Of a stretch of 35,672 bases of DNA, positions 16,657 through 24,056 are shown one piece after another. The DNA is from Thermoguttaceae bacterium (lineage in GTDB: Bacteria > Planctomycetota > Planctomycetia > Pirellulales > Thermoguttaceae). The notes under the pieces are model-generated. The model was not told the DNA's origin and did not search any database. It saw nothing but the letters and a program-made list of their open reading frames with translations. The stretch covers positions 1-35,672 of the forward strand of contig JANXAQ010000185.1 in the NCBI GenBank assembly GCA_025062105.1. Reading direction: 5' to 3'. A program made the position numbers and the translations under genes. Each line of letters begins with the position of its first letter. The first letter of the stretch is position 1.

Positions 16657-17536
16657 GAGATCCTGTCCGCCCCGAAAGCGTCCCTACTTGGCCTGCCTAG
16701 GGGAAAAAGGTTTTCGGTTCCGAATAACACTTCAGTCGAAACAACTCTGATATCCACACGCAAACAGGGCTCGGGTCTCCAAAGAGGGTTGGTCGTTCTG
16801 GAGCCCCTTGTGCGGCAATGACGATAACCTATTCCCGGCTACTGTCCAGAACCAAAGAGCTACTTCCACAGGCTGAAGCATGACCACCAGTTCCGGAAGG
16901 TTTCGCCGTTTCCCTGCCAGGCAGGGCCACCTCATCCTCCAAAACATTCCATTTAGTGCGACTAGCCTCTAGACAGCTCCAGCAATGCAGTTGCCCACCA
17001 ACATCGAAACACACCTATTTCCGCTTGGAGAGTTAAAAAATAACCACCCAACAACCTCCACTCCGTAAAAAGGCAGAGTATCCCACAGCGGGATGTTAAG
17101 AGAAATTAGTAGGGCAACACACCCCGGCTTTTCAGAGGCTAGTTTTCTCTCACCCGTCGGCTGATTGTACCGATGCTAGCACTGCTGTCAAACCACCCCC
17201 TCCAGAATTCTTCTACAAACACTTTTAGAAAAGAAAACCCCTTTCCTTATTAAAGAAAAAATCCTCTCGACCAAACCTAGCCATGGGAAGAGAAACTTTA
17301 GCTCTGGTTACCTACAGGTGGAAAAACTGTTTGGTTTTTGGCCCCCTCAGGAGGGAGACAACCTCCTCCCATGACACAACTTCCTATCGGCTCAAAAGAT
17401 ACTGTTTTGCTTGGGAGAGAGCACTTTTTTTGTCAGCCCTTGGTTTCCAAAAAGCACCTTCTCAGCTGCTGCCCACTTCCAGCAGGCTCTCCAAATGGCA
17501 AATCCTTTTTGTTCTCTTTGTTCTCTCCCAACAGGC
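16657..17536. other. Gene-free spacer upstream of dnaA
   Basis: No credible gene. TAACACTTCAGTCGAAA (16725) and TTTCCGCTTGGAGAGTTA (17020-17037) are imperfect inverted repeats that may bound a 313-bp element. ATATCCACA near 16749 is one mismatch from a DnaA box. GATGCTAGCACTGCTGTCA near 17172 recalls the M1 palindrome. No DnaA-box cluster or DNA-unwinding AT tract marks an origin. Confidence 0.35.
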
Positions 17537-17810
17537 CACGCTGTTATACACAAAGTGGGAAAAGTGGGAGTCGAAGTGTTTGAACATCACTTTAAGCTCG
17601 CTGAAAAACACAAAATAGATAAAATAGGCAACATAAACAACACAGTCTCTGAAACCATGTATCTGCGGATCTTTCCTAAAGGATCCCATTTCTCCAAACT
17701 AGCAATTAGCGTCTTTCGAAAGGTTCGTTTTTCCCCATTTGGGGCACAGACTTGCTCCCTTTATGATGGGAAAAGCCGCCCCAAGATATGTATATATGTA
17801 TAACAACAAG
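17537..17810 (-). mobile_element. M4 MITE copy, inverted, upstream of dnaA
   Basis: CACGCTGTTATACACA (17537-17552) and TATGTATAACAACAAG (17795-17810) bound 274 bp. The interior CATTTCTCCAAACTAGCAAT, then TAGCGTCTTTCGAAAGGTTC, is the reverse complement of the 9377 copy. Flanking 10-mers are only weakly alike, so the insertion is probably old. Confidence 0.78.
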
Positions 17811-17904
17811 CCCCCCGGCTAGGGCTGATTTTTTGTGGTTCGTTTTGAAGGGATGGGAAAGTAGGTTGTCCCATTCCATCGGAAGTCTTGCCGGCATTTC
17901 TTAG

Positions 17905-18058
17905 TGGCTGTCCTAAAAAGCATTTTCTATGATGAAAAGAGGTTTCTTTCCGAAAGTCCCCAGAATCCCAAAAATATCTGTTTTTAAGGAGTGTCGAGGG
18001 GGGAGCCGATTGGCCAAACCCCACGGAAACCGCCCAAATCTCAATTTCAAGACAGTCT
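17905..18058 (+). mobile_element. M3 MITE copy
   Basis: TGGCTGTCCTAAAAAG at the left and AAGACAGTCT at the right, 154 bp. Flanks are CTTAG (17900-17904) and GTTAG (18059-18063). The interior TTTTTAAGGAGTGTCGAGG and GAGCCGATTGGCC match copy 13154. Confidence 0.82.
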
Positions 18059-18063
18059 GTTAG

Positions 18064-18205
18064 CTCGATTTTAGCAAATTTTCCTAACTTGTTTTGCTTC
18101 CTAGGGTTAGTATGCCCCCCTATGTTCATCCGATTGCCTAACTCTAATAGGTGCAGGGGTTAGAGCTTTTCCCTTGCAAGAGTCGGCCCAACATGGCAAA
18201 AGGAG
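18064..18205 (-). mobile_element. M2 MITE copy abutting M3
   Basis: CTCGATTTTAGCAAATTTTC and ACATGGCAAAAGGAG bound 142 bp. The left flank GTTAG is shared with the M3 copy; the right flank is CTTAG (18206-18210). Confidence 0.78.
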
Positions 18206-18725
18206 CTTAGGAAACTAGGAGCCCATATTCCAGATTCCAGGGGCTATGCCTCTGTGGAAGGAGTTTTAGCATTCTTAGGAGGATAGGACTCTATATCCCA
18301 GAAAACGCTAAGTCCTGGGGAAAGGGGTTGGGCTGAAATTCAGTAGGTTAACTAGGCAAGATAGATCATATAGGGAAAATAGACCGGTCCCAGAAAGTAA
18401 GCTTGGCACAAAACCCGACCTTACTTCTAGGTTTAAGCTCCGGAAAGTTATAGTCGGTAGCAATCTGAGATATGGCGTTCTTTTCTTCTGGGGAGAAGCC
18501 AATGGGATAGCCGATCCGATGAGGCTAGGATGCCCAATGTTCTGCAAATCTCCTAGATGGACCACAAAAATTCAGCGGAAGCTGGGCAAGGATGGAATGG
18601 GAGGGGTGAGGCTTGGGGGGCCTCTTATCTGCCTTTTATCTATTGACATTCAAATTTGACATTCAAAATTTCAGCGGCAACCTCCTGGCCTCCGGGGGTA
18701 AGTGCTTCTGATCGGGGAATTTGGC
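18206..18725. other. Gene-free spacer downstream of the GNAT gene
   Basis: An 85-residue open frame at 18308-18565 (-) shows no family motif or ribosome-binding site, so I do not call it. GACATTCAAA occurs twice near 18644 and 18658 (GACATTCAAATTT, GACATTCAAAATTT). Nothing else was identified. Confidence 0.25.
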
Positions 18726-19637
18726 TTAGCTCAAAAATCTCCCATAGACCATCCGGCTAGCCCATTGGCGAAACCCGGCCGCCGCATAAACCCGAATAGC
18801 CGGCCAATTTTCAGCATCCACGCCTAGCAGCAACTTGTTTCGGCCCCAAAGGCGTGTGAGCCATTGGGCCTGACGCGTGACTTCCACTCCCCACCCTTTT
18901 CCCCTAGCCGAGGGAATCAGGCCCATATACACTAACTCGAAGCTTTCCAGTTCCGGATGATCGTTTAAAAGTAAACACCCCACATCTTCCTGCCCGGAAC
19001 GGACAAGCTGCCACAGCTCAGGCCGATAGACGCCGGTGGCTTTATAACTGTCCAACACATCTTCGATAGATCGTTTTTGGTTGAATAACGGACAATCTAA
19101 GCTTTCCACATAGGTAGCTGTTACCGTGCACAGGAAGCGATCATGGTTTTGTGGGCAGTAAGGCTCAAAACAAAGAACGCTTCTGGGGGGATAGAAAGGG
19201 AAGTCTTCTTCTGTAGATACAAGATAGAGCAACTGGGCAAGCCGGGCAAAACCGGCAATCTGCATTAATCGGCTTTCCATCCCCGTGTCCGTTTCCAAAA
19301 AACAATAGACCAGTTGTACTCCTCGACTGGCCAGCTCCTGGCAAACCCCTTCCACCAATGCTAACCCGACTTCTGCACCTTCTTGGACGAGAAAGCGGGG
19401 AGGCCAAACCACTGCACTGCGACCAGCTTGCAGATGTGCCAGCTGCACGCCTACCAATTGGTCTCCCCGATAGGCGCCCCGTACCATCCACCTAGTTTCT
19501 TCCCAGCTGGTGGGTTCTGCTGTTTCCAGCGATTGGCTTACTTCCGGAGGCAGGTCTTCAGATACTACCATAAAGGCTACTTTCATATCCTCCGGCCCGA
19601 CTGGCCCTATCCACAATGGCCCTGGAAAATTACTCAT
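18726..19637 (-). CDS. GNAT-family N-acetyltransferase
   Basis: A 303-residue protein that looks like two tandem GNAT folds. The first, about residues 15-150, is degenerate (GDQLVGVQLAHLQAG, LVEGVCQELASRGVQLVYCF). The second, about 160-303, has the acetyl-CoA binding motif A (LVYMGLIPSARGKGWGVEVT, an R/Q-x-x-G-x-G/A pattern) and motif B with the usual Asn-x-Ala (VDAENWPAIRVYAAAGFRQW). Tandem GNATs of this size resemble mycothiol-synthase-like proteins, but no thiol-biosynthesis gene is nearby and the substrate is unknown. The ribosome-binding site is weak. The gene has repeat-rich spacers on both sides and no operon partner. Confidence 0.8.
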   Translation of the reverse strand: MSNFPGPLWIGPVGPEDMKVAFMVVSEDLPPEVSQSLETAEPTSWEETRWMVRGAYRGDQLVGVQLAHLQAGRSAVVWPPRFLVQEGAEVGLALVEGVCQELASRGVQLVYCFLETDTGMESRLMQIAGFARLAQLLYLVSTEEDFPFYPPRSVLCFEPYCPQNHDRFLCTVTATYVESLDCPLFNQKRSIEDVLDSYKATGVYRPELWQLVRSGQEDVGCLLLNDHPELESFELVYMGLIPSARGKGWGVEVTRQAQWLTRLWGRNKLLLGVDAENWPAIRVYAAAGFRQWASRMVYGRFLS

Positions 19638-19998
19638 GCTCTCTACATCCCCAATCGGAGGGTAAAAGGTAACTCTAAAGTCGGTTTTTTATTCCTTTCG
19701 GCATCGGTATCCTTCTTGGGCTGCGAGGTTGGATAATCTCTTTTTTTTCCAGGTTTTTGGCTACACCATATCAATCAGTAAGTACTCTCGACTGATTCTG
19801 CTATTCTCCTCTGCTCGATAGTTCCGAAATCTGGATCTCTTCCAGACACTTTTTTCTATTTTTGTAACTTCCTTTTATTTAAGCCAGTTATGTTCTGACA
19901 CTTCTTTTTATTCGGGCAATTACCGACCGCCAATATTCTGTAAGGCTTCAGAGATTCCAAGGAGGAGTCCTCTTGGACATCCGCAAAGGGGAGCATAG
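19638..19998. other. Gene-free spacer upstream of the GNAT gene
   Basis: No gene. AT-rich with several T-tracts. Imperfect hairpins occur at AATCAG...CTGATT (about 19774-19798) and CCAAGGAGGA...TCCTCTTGG (about 19958-19977). Confidence 0.2.
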
Positions 19999-20147
19999 CT
20001 CCACTTTTGCGATTGTCGGGCTTCCGCCGAAGGGGGGAAAGGCCCAACCTCTTGTAACTATTAGAGTTAGGAAATTGGGTAAACAAAAGGGGGGGCTCAT
20101 GACTACTGGAAACAAAATAAGTTAGGGAAATTGTCAAAAGAATGGAG
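19999..20147 (+). mobile_element. M2 MITE copy
   Basis: CTCCACTTTTGCGATTGTCG at the left and TTGTCAAAAGAATGGAG at the right, 149 bp, with interior GTAACTATTAGAGTTAGGAA and ATAAGTTAGGGAAA. Flanks CATAG and CAGAG differ at one base. Confidence 0.75.
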
Positions 20148-20152
20148 CAGAG

Positions 20153-20302
20153 AAGTTCTCGCAAAAAAACTTTTAGATGGATGGAAAGAGGTTTCCTTTC
20201 AAAATCTCTAGAATCTGAAGAATTTCCCAGTAGTGTGGAGGGTAGGCAACGCTCGGCTAAACCCTCTTGGAAATCGGGAAAATCCCAATGTCAGCCCAGC
20301 CT
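20153..20302 (+). mobile_element. Decayed M3 copy abutting M2
   Basis: The right end CAGCCCAGCCT is clear; the left end is eroded. Interior TTTCCTTTCAAAATCTCTAG, GCTCGGCTAAACCCTCTTGG and AAATC follow the M3 order. About 150 bp. Confidence 0.5.
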
Positions 20303-20388
20303 CTTCGGCAGGGGAGCTAGGGTGTCAAATTGACAGCTTTTTGTAAGGTTTTCCAAGCCCCGTAAGGTTTTGCTAGATTTTTCACTTT

Positions 20389-20411
20389 AACTTCTTTTGC
20401 GAAAAGAAGTT
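20389..20411. promoter_or_regulatory. Perfect inverted repeat upstream of the TPR-like gene
   Basis: AACTTCTTTT at 20389-20398 and its exact complement AAAAGAAGTT at 20402-20411 are separated by GCG. The repeat lies about 98 bp before the start codon at 20509. Upstream, GTAAGGTTTT occurs twice, 19 bp apart (20343 and 20362). It could be an operator or a hairpin in the leader; no regulator is identified. Confidence 0.45.
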
Positions 20412-20508
20412 ATGCCACCGTTTCGTGGAAAGGTTTGGCACATTTTTTGCAAGTGGGTCAGTTGATATCCCATCTGGTGGTTGCTTACCAATCTGCTGGA
20501 GGAATCCA

Positions 20509-20913
20509 ATGCCACTGATGGAGACTATGAGAGTGAAAATCTTGGATTTGGAGCAACTGGTCCGGGCGGCTAAACGGATTAGTCATGCCGCGGGGTACCT
20601 CGAATTGGGTATGATCCCCCAAGCCTTGGCCCAATTGGAGGGAGTGAAGGATTTTGGGCCTTTCGATGCAGCAGCCGATTTAATCCGGGGGGAAGCATTT
20701 CGGTCTCAACAGCGGCATGAAGATGCCGCCAAGTGGTTTCGGCAAGCTGCCCAGAAGTTTGCTAATCCCTTAAATCAACTCGCTTTAATTGCTCTGAGCC
20801 AGTGTCTTCGGGCAGCATTCCAAGGGATACCGTCTTGTCCTCATTCTTCCGGGGAGAGGGGTCGTCCTAATCGGCTCAGACCTTATCCTCCATCCCAACC
20901 CGAGACCCGCTGA
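20509..20913 (+). CDS. Small TPR-like protein, function unknown
   Basis: The start is placed at the ATG at 20509 because GGAGGA lies 5 bases upstream; an upstream in-frame ATG at 20425 has no such signal. The 134-residue product begins MPLMETMRVKI. It contains helical repeats resembling tetratricopeptide units: AAGYLELGMIPQALAQLEGV and, 35 residues on, AFRSQQRHEDAAKWFRQAAQ, with the alternating small and aromatic residues of TPR helices. A basic, Pro-rich tail follows. There is no signal peptide, so it is probably cytoplasmic and may mediate protein contacts. It is convergent with nagA; the two stop codons are about 16 bp apart. Confidence 0.65.
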   Translation: MPLMETMRVKILDLEQLVRAAKRISHAAGYLELGMIPQALAQLEGVKDFGPFDAAADLIRGEAFRSQQRHEDAAKWFRQAAQKFANPLNQLALIALSQCLRAAFQGIPSCPHSSGERGRPNRLRPYPPSQPETR

Positions 20914-20929
20914 AAGGAGAAAAAACTCG

Positions 20930-22267
20930 CTAGGAGAAATTTCCAAATACCCTTTGGCCCCCTAAAATAGTGGCTCGGACATGAAATTGAAGAAGGGGTG
21001 GGGTGGTTTTTGTGTTTTCTTGAGGACGAGAGGGGCTATTTTTCATTTGCCCATTTTGTACATCTTGTGTGTTTTGCTTTTCTTCTAACTCTAAGTCAAA
21101 CAAGACTAAATCAGCTGGGCTTCCCGGAACTAAACGATGGGGTTCTATTCCCAGAATTCGACATGGTGCTTCGGTAGCCAATCTGATCGCTTCCGAAAGG
21201 TCCAATCCTGCATATCGCATCGCATTGACCACGCCTTCGCCCACTGGCAACGTGGCACCCGCCAATAGCTCCTGTTGACCAGCAATGACCATTTTCCCGC
21301 TTGGCAGAATCTCCAACTCGCATAGGTTGGTCCTATATCGGCCAGGCGGAAGCCCTGCCATGCCAGATAGATCGCTTACTAGCACACACCGCTGCGGCCC
21401 TTTGGCCCGAATCAGGCATTTGAGCACATCCGGCGGCAGATGGAAGCCGTCGGCGATTAGCCCGGCGGTTAGCCGATCGTCGGCCAACTGCGCCCAAAGA
21501 TAGTTCCGGTGTCTGGGCAAAACTGGATGGCATCCATTGCCCAAGTGGGTGCTCATCCGAGCCCCGGCTTCGGCTGCCTGATGGATCTGTTCTGGGGTAG
21601 CTGCCGTATGACCAATCGCCACCACCAGCCCCGTGGCCGACGCCTGCCGGATAAACTCCTGCGATTCCGGATATTCCGGCGAAAGGGTAAGGATCCGGAT
21701 TCGCCCTTTGGCTGCTTTTTGGAACTGTTGGAATTCTTGCCAATTGGGCGGTCGGCAATGTGCAGCCGGATGCGCCCCGCGGGCGCCGTCTTGCGCAGAA
21801 ATATAGGGTCCTTCCAGGTGAATGCCGGCAATCCGCTGGGCCGCCTCCGGCACTTGGCATGCCTGTGCTATGGTCTGAAGAGCGTGCTCGGTAACCTCCC
21901 GGCTATTGGTGGTAATAGTAGGGCAAAACCGCACCAAGCCGAACCGATCCATGGCCAGGGCAATGCCCAGCACCTTTTCGACGGTCAAATCCGGAGAGGA
22001 GAACTCTTGGCCACCGTAGCCGTTGACCTGCAGATCGACCAACCCCGGTGCTACCCAAGGCCAGCTGTCGGCCGCGGCCAATTTCCGAGTGCTTACGGCA
22101 TCGGCGGTAGGGGGGTGCCTGTGGCCCGTCTGTTTCTCCTGGCCGAACCCATTCTCCTGCATATTAACTTTTGTACACTCTACCGGGTTGATCTGCTTGA
22201 TCCAACGGCTTTCGATGGTAATCCGGACCAATTGGCCATTGTCAAATCGCCGAGCAATCAGTTGCAT
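20930..22267 (-). CDS. nagA: N-acetylglucosamine-6-phosphate deacetylase (variant)
   Basis: Amidohydrolase of 445 residues that deacetylates GlcNAc-6-phosphate in amino-sugar and cell-wall recycling. Metal and active-site motifs are present in order: GLVDLQVNGYGG (entry strand), GIHLEGPYIS with the metal Glu, GAHPAAH, IGHTAA with a metal His, STHLGNG with the second His, and VSDLSGMAG with the catalytic Asp. Two low-complexity insertions are unusual: residues about 30-65 (KVNMQENGFGQEKQTGHRHP and following) and about 400-430 (rich in Gln, Asn, Ser, Thr). The loop normally read HLFNAM is HLGNGCHP here, so a related substrate is possible. The ATG lacks a strong ribosome-binding site. No nagB or PTS gene is adjacent. 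Confidence 0.85.
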   Translation of the reverse strand: MQLIARRFDNGQLVRITIESRWIKQINPVECTKVNMQENGFGQEKQTGHRHPPTADAVSTRKLAAADSWPWVAPGLVDLQVNGYGGQEFSSPDLTVEKVLGIALAMDRFGLVRFCPTITTNSREVTEHALQTIAQACQVPEAAQRIAGIHLEGPYISAQDGARGAHPAAHCRPPNWQEFQQFQKAAKGRIRILTLSPEYPESQEFIRQASATGLVVAIGHTAATPEQIHQAAEAGARMSTHLGNGCHPVLPRHRNYLWAQLADDRLTAGLIADGFHLPPDVLKCLIRAKGPQRCVLVSDLSGMAGLPPGRYRTNLCELEILPSGKMVIAGQQELLAGATLPVGEGVVNAMRYAGLDLSEAIRLATEAPCRILGIEPHRLVPGSPADLVLFDLELEEKQNTQDVQNGQMKNSPSRPQENTKTTPPLLQFHVRATILGGQRVFGNFS

Positions 22268-22392
22268 GTCTTTTTTCCGAAAAAAATCTTGCCCACACGG
22301 ATCAAACCACTGAGAGTATCCTTAAAGCTGCTCTTAGCTTGACTTTTGCCCTTTTTAGCTGCCGGGCGAAAGGTGAAAGCCTAACTCCTTAG

Positions 22393-22540
22393 TGCGACTT
22401 TTGCCATTTTCCCTAAGTCCTTTTGTTTCTTGTAGTTACGACGAGACTTCCTTTCGTTCACATGATTTCCTAAGTCCAATAGTTACAAGCAGTTAGAGTT
22501 TTCACCTTCCGGGAGAAGGCCTAAAATGACAAAAGTCGAG
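22393..22540 (-). mobile_element. Inner M2 copy, nested
   Basis: TGCGACTTTTGCCATTTTCC and AATGACAAAAGTCGAG bound 148 bp, inverted relative to the outer copy, flanked by CTTAG at 22388-22392 and 22541-22545. Confidence 0.9.
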
Positions 22541-22545
22541 CTTAG

Positions 22546-22707
22546 AGGCTGTCCGAAAAAGCATTTCCTATTTATATGATGAAAGGAGTTTTCTTTCCTC
22601 AATGCCCCAGAATCCCCAAAATCCCTGTTTTTAAGGAGTCTGGAAGATAGGAGCCGGTCGGCCGAAACCCATTGGAAACCAACTAAATCCCCATTTTAGG
22701 ATACCCT
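22546..22707 (+). mobile_element. Inner M3 copy, nested
   Basis: AGGCTGTCCGAAAAAGCAT at the left and TAGGATACCCT at the right, 162 bp, flanked by CTTAG at 22541-22545 and 22708-22712. The interior TTTTTAAGGAGTCTGGAAG and AGCCGGTCGGCC match copy 13154. Confidence 0.9.
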
Positions 22708-22806
22708 CTTAGTATTGGGGGGGTAGGCCATTGGATGACCAAAAGAATCGATCGCCGTAACTTTCGGCGGCAAAACGTGTTAGGAAAATGGCACAGGTCG
22801 AGCTTA

Positions 22807-22964
22807 GGAACCTCTGCATAATTCAAGGGGATATTTTTATACCATGTTAGCTTCCTCTTCCTCTAACCCAATGTGGATAGGAAGTAGTTGGGTAGGAGAA
22901 CCGGACGGCTACAGAATCAAAAATTCATGAATTCACTATATGTTCAAGATTTTGCAGAGGTTTC
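22807..22964 (+). mobile_element. M1 MITE copy F
   Basis: GGAACCTCTGCATAATTC at the left and TTTTGCAGAGGTTTC at the right, 158 bp, directly adjoining the CTTAG of the outer M2. The central palindrome is deleted, which explains the shorter length. Confidence 0.82.
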
Positions 22965-23051
22965 ATAATTTGTTCTGGCAAACCACCTTTGAACTACTGG
23001 GTTGGAATATCCCCAGGGAGCAGCCTCCCCTGGAAATTGGCAACCCTTGAG

Positions 23052-23759
23052 CTAAGAGGAACTCGAGGCGTGCGATTCTTCCGTCTGGGGCGGTAGGATG
23101 CGCACCCGTCGGCCTTCTACCCGCACTCGGCCGGCCGCAATCAGCCGAATTACCTCCGGATACAATTCACATTCCTCGGCAAACACCCGGGCAGCCAACG
23201 TTTCTGGCGTATCGTCGTCCAGAACCGGAACGGCCCGCTGAGCGATGACCGGCCCATGATCATATTCATTATCCACAAAATGTACCGTGCAACCGCTAAT
23301 CTTGGCCCCATAGGCCAGCACCGCCTCGTGCACATGTCGGCCGTAAAACCCCTTGCCGCAAAAGGCGGGAATCAGAGCCGGGTGAATGTTTACAACCCGA
23401 AGCTCAAAATCCGGTGGTACCGTAAGCTGTTTCAAAAAACCGCCTAAGACCACCAGGTCCACTGCCGCTTGCCGACACTGCTGGAAAATCGCCTCGCTAA
23501 AGGCCTCCTGGTTGGGAAACTCTTTGCGCTGAATCACCTGAAGAGGAATGCCAGCTTGTTGGGCATACTGAATACCGGCGGCGGCCGGATTGCTGGAAAT
23601 AACCAGCACAATGTCAATTCCCTCCAAAAGGCCTGCCGCCTTCTTTTGGATCAGGTTGCGAAGGGTGGTGCCGCCGCCGGAAATCAACACGGCAATACGA
23701 AACGGCCTCTTCGCTCCGCTCTTCCCAATCGGTTCCGTTTGCTTCTGATCGGTCCCCAC
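23052..23759 (-). CDS. purN: Phosphoribosylglycinamide formyltransferase
   Basis: GAR transformylase, the third step of de novo purine synthesis, using 10-formyl-tetrahydrofolate. The 235-residue protein starts at a GTG with GAGGAG about 8 bases upstream. FRIAVLISGGGTTLRNLI is the phosphate-binding N-terminus. The catalytic triad is visible as Asn and His in VVNIHPALIPAF and Asp in VHFVDNEYDHGPVI. It is slightly longer than the E. coli enzyme (212 residues) because of a polar N-terminal extension and a Glu/Ser-rich tail. No other pur gene is adjacent. Confidence 0.93.
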   Translation of the reverse strand: MGTDQKQTEPIGKSGAKRPFRIAVLISGGGTTLRNLIQKKAAGLLEGIDIVLVISSNPAAAGIQYAQQAGIPLQVIQRKEFPNQEAFSEAIFQQCRQAAVDLVVLGGFLKQLTVPPDFELRVVNIHPALIPAFCGKGFYGRHVHEAVLAYGAKISGCTVHFVDNEYDHGPVIAQRAVPVLDDDTPETLAARVFAEECELYPEVIRLIAAGRVRVEGRRVRILPPQTEESHASSSS

Positions 23760-24056
23760 GGAAACGGCTCCTCTGACCTGGTGGCTCTGTTGAAAGATTC
23801 TCCGCAGTCTTGAGAGGTTTTGCCCATGTTGGTCGGTTTTGCTTCAGTTTTGGTGGGTTTAGGCCTCTGACTGGACACGGTTTCAACAGCCCCTTAGAGT
23901 CTCTAAAGGTTGTTGGAAGGGGATTGTCCTCCGCCAAGCCAATTGCCTAAAAATTGAGTACGATGCTGAAAGTTCCCCCATTTTTGTACCACTGGAAGCC
24001 TAGTTTGGGGGAATGCCCACAGGAGTTGCTGATTTGGTTGAAGTGTTCGCGAACGA

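Larger units (their letters stand above)
22338..22802 (+). mobile_element. Outer M2 copy split by nested M2 and M3 insertions
   Basis: The left half, 22338-22392 (CTTGACTTTTGCCC to CTAACTCCTTAG), and the right half, 22713-22802 (TATTGGG to CACAGGTCGAG), sum to 145 bp, the family length. Joined, they restore the M2 order TAACTCCTT-ATTGG. CTTAG flanks the whole (22333-22337, 22803-22807) and marks the break (22388-22392, 22708-22712). Confidence 0.85.

Noticed and set aside
18308-18565. 85-residue open frame (-)
   Set aside because: No start signal and no similarity I recognise; could be real but not supportable.
21509-22342. Long 277-residue open frame (+) antisense to nagA
   Set aside because: Shadow frame; nagA on the minus strand carries all family motifs.
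22333-22964. CRISPR array
   Set aside because: Repeats are 145-160 bp with inverted ends and target duplications, not short direct repeats with uniform spacers; no cas genes.
23269-23277. Perfect DnaA box TTATCCACA
   Set aside because: Single copy inside the purN coding sequence (invariant residues around VHFVDNEYDHG); expected by chance.
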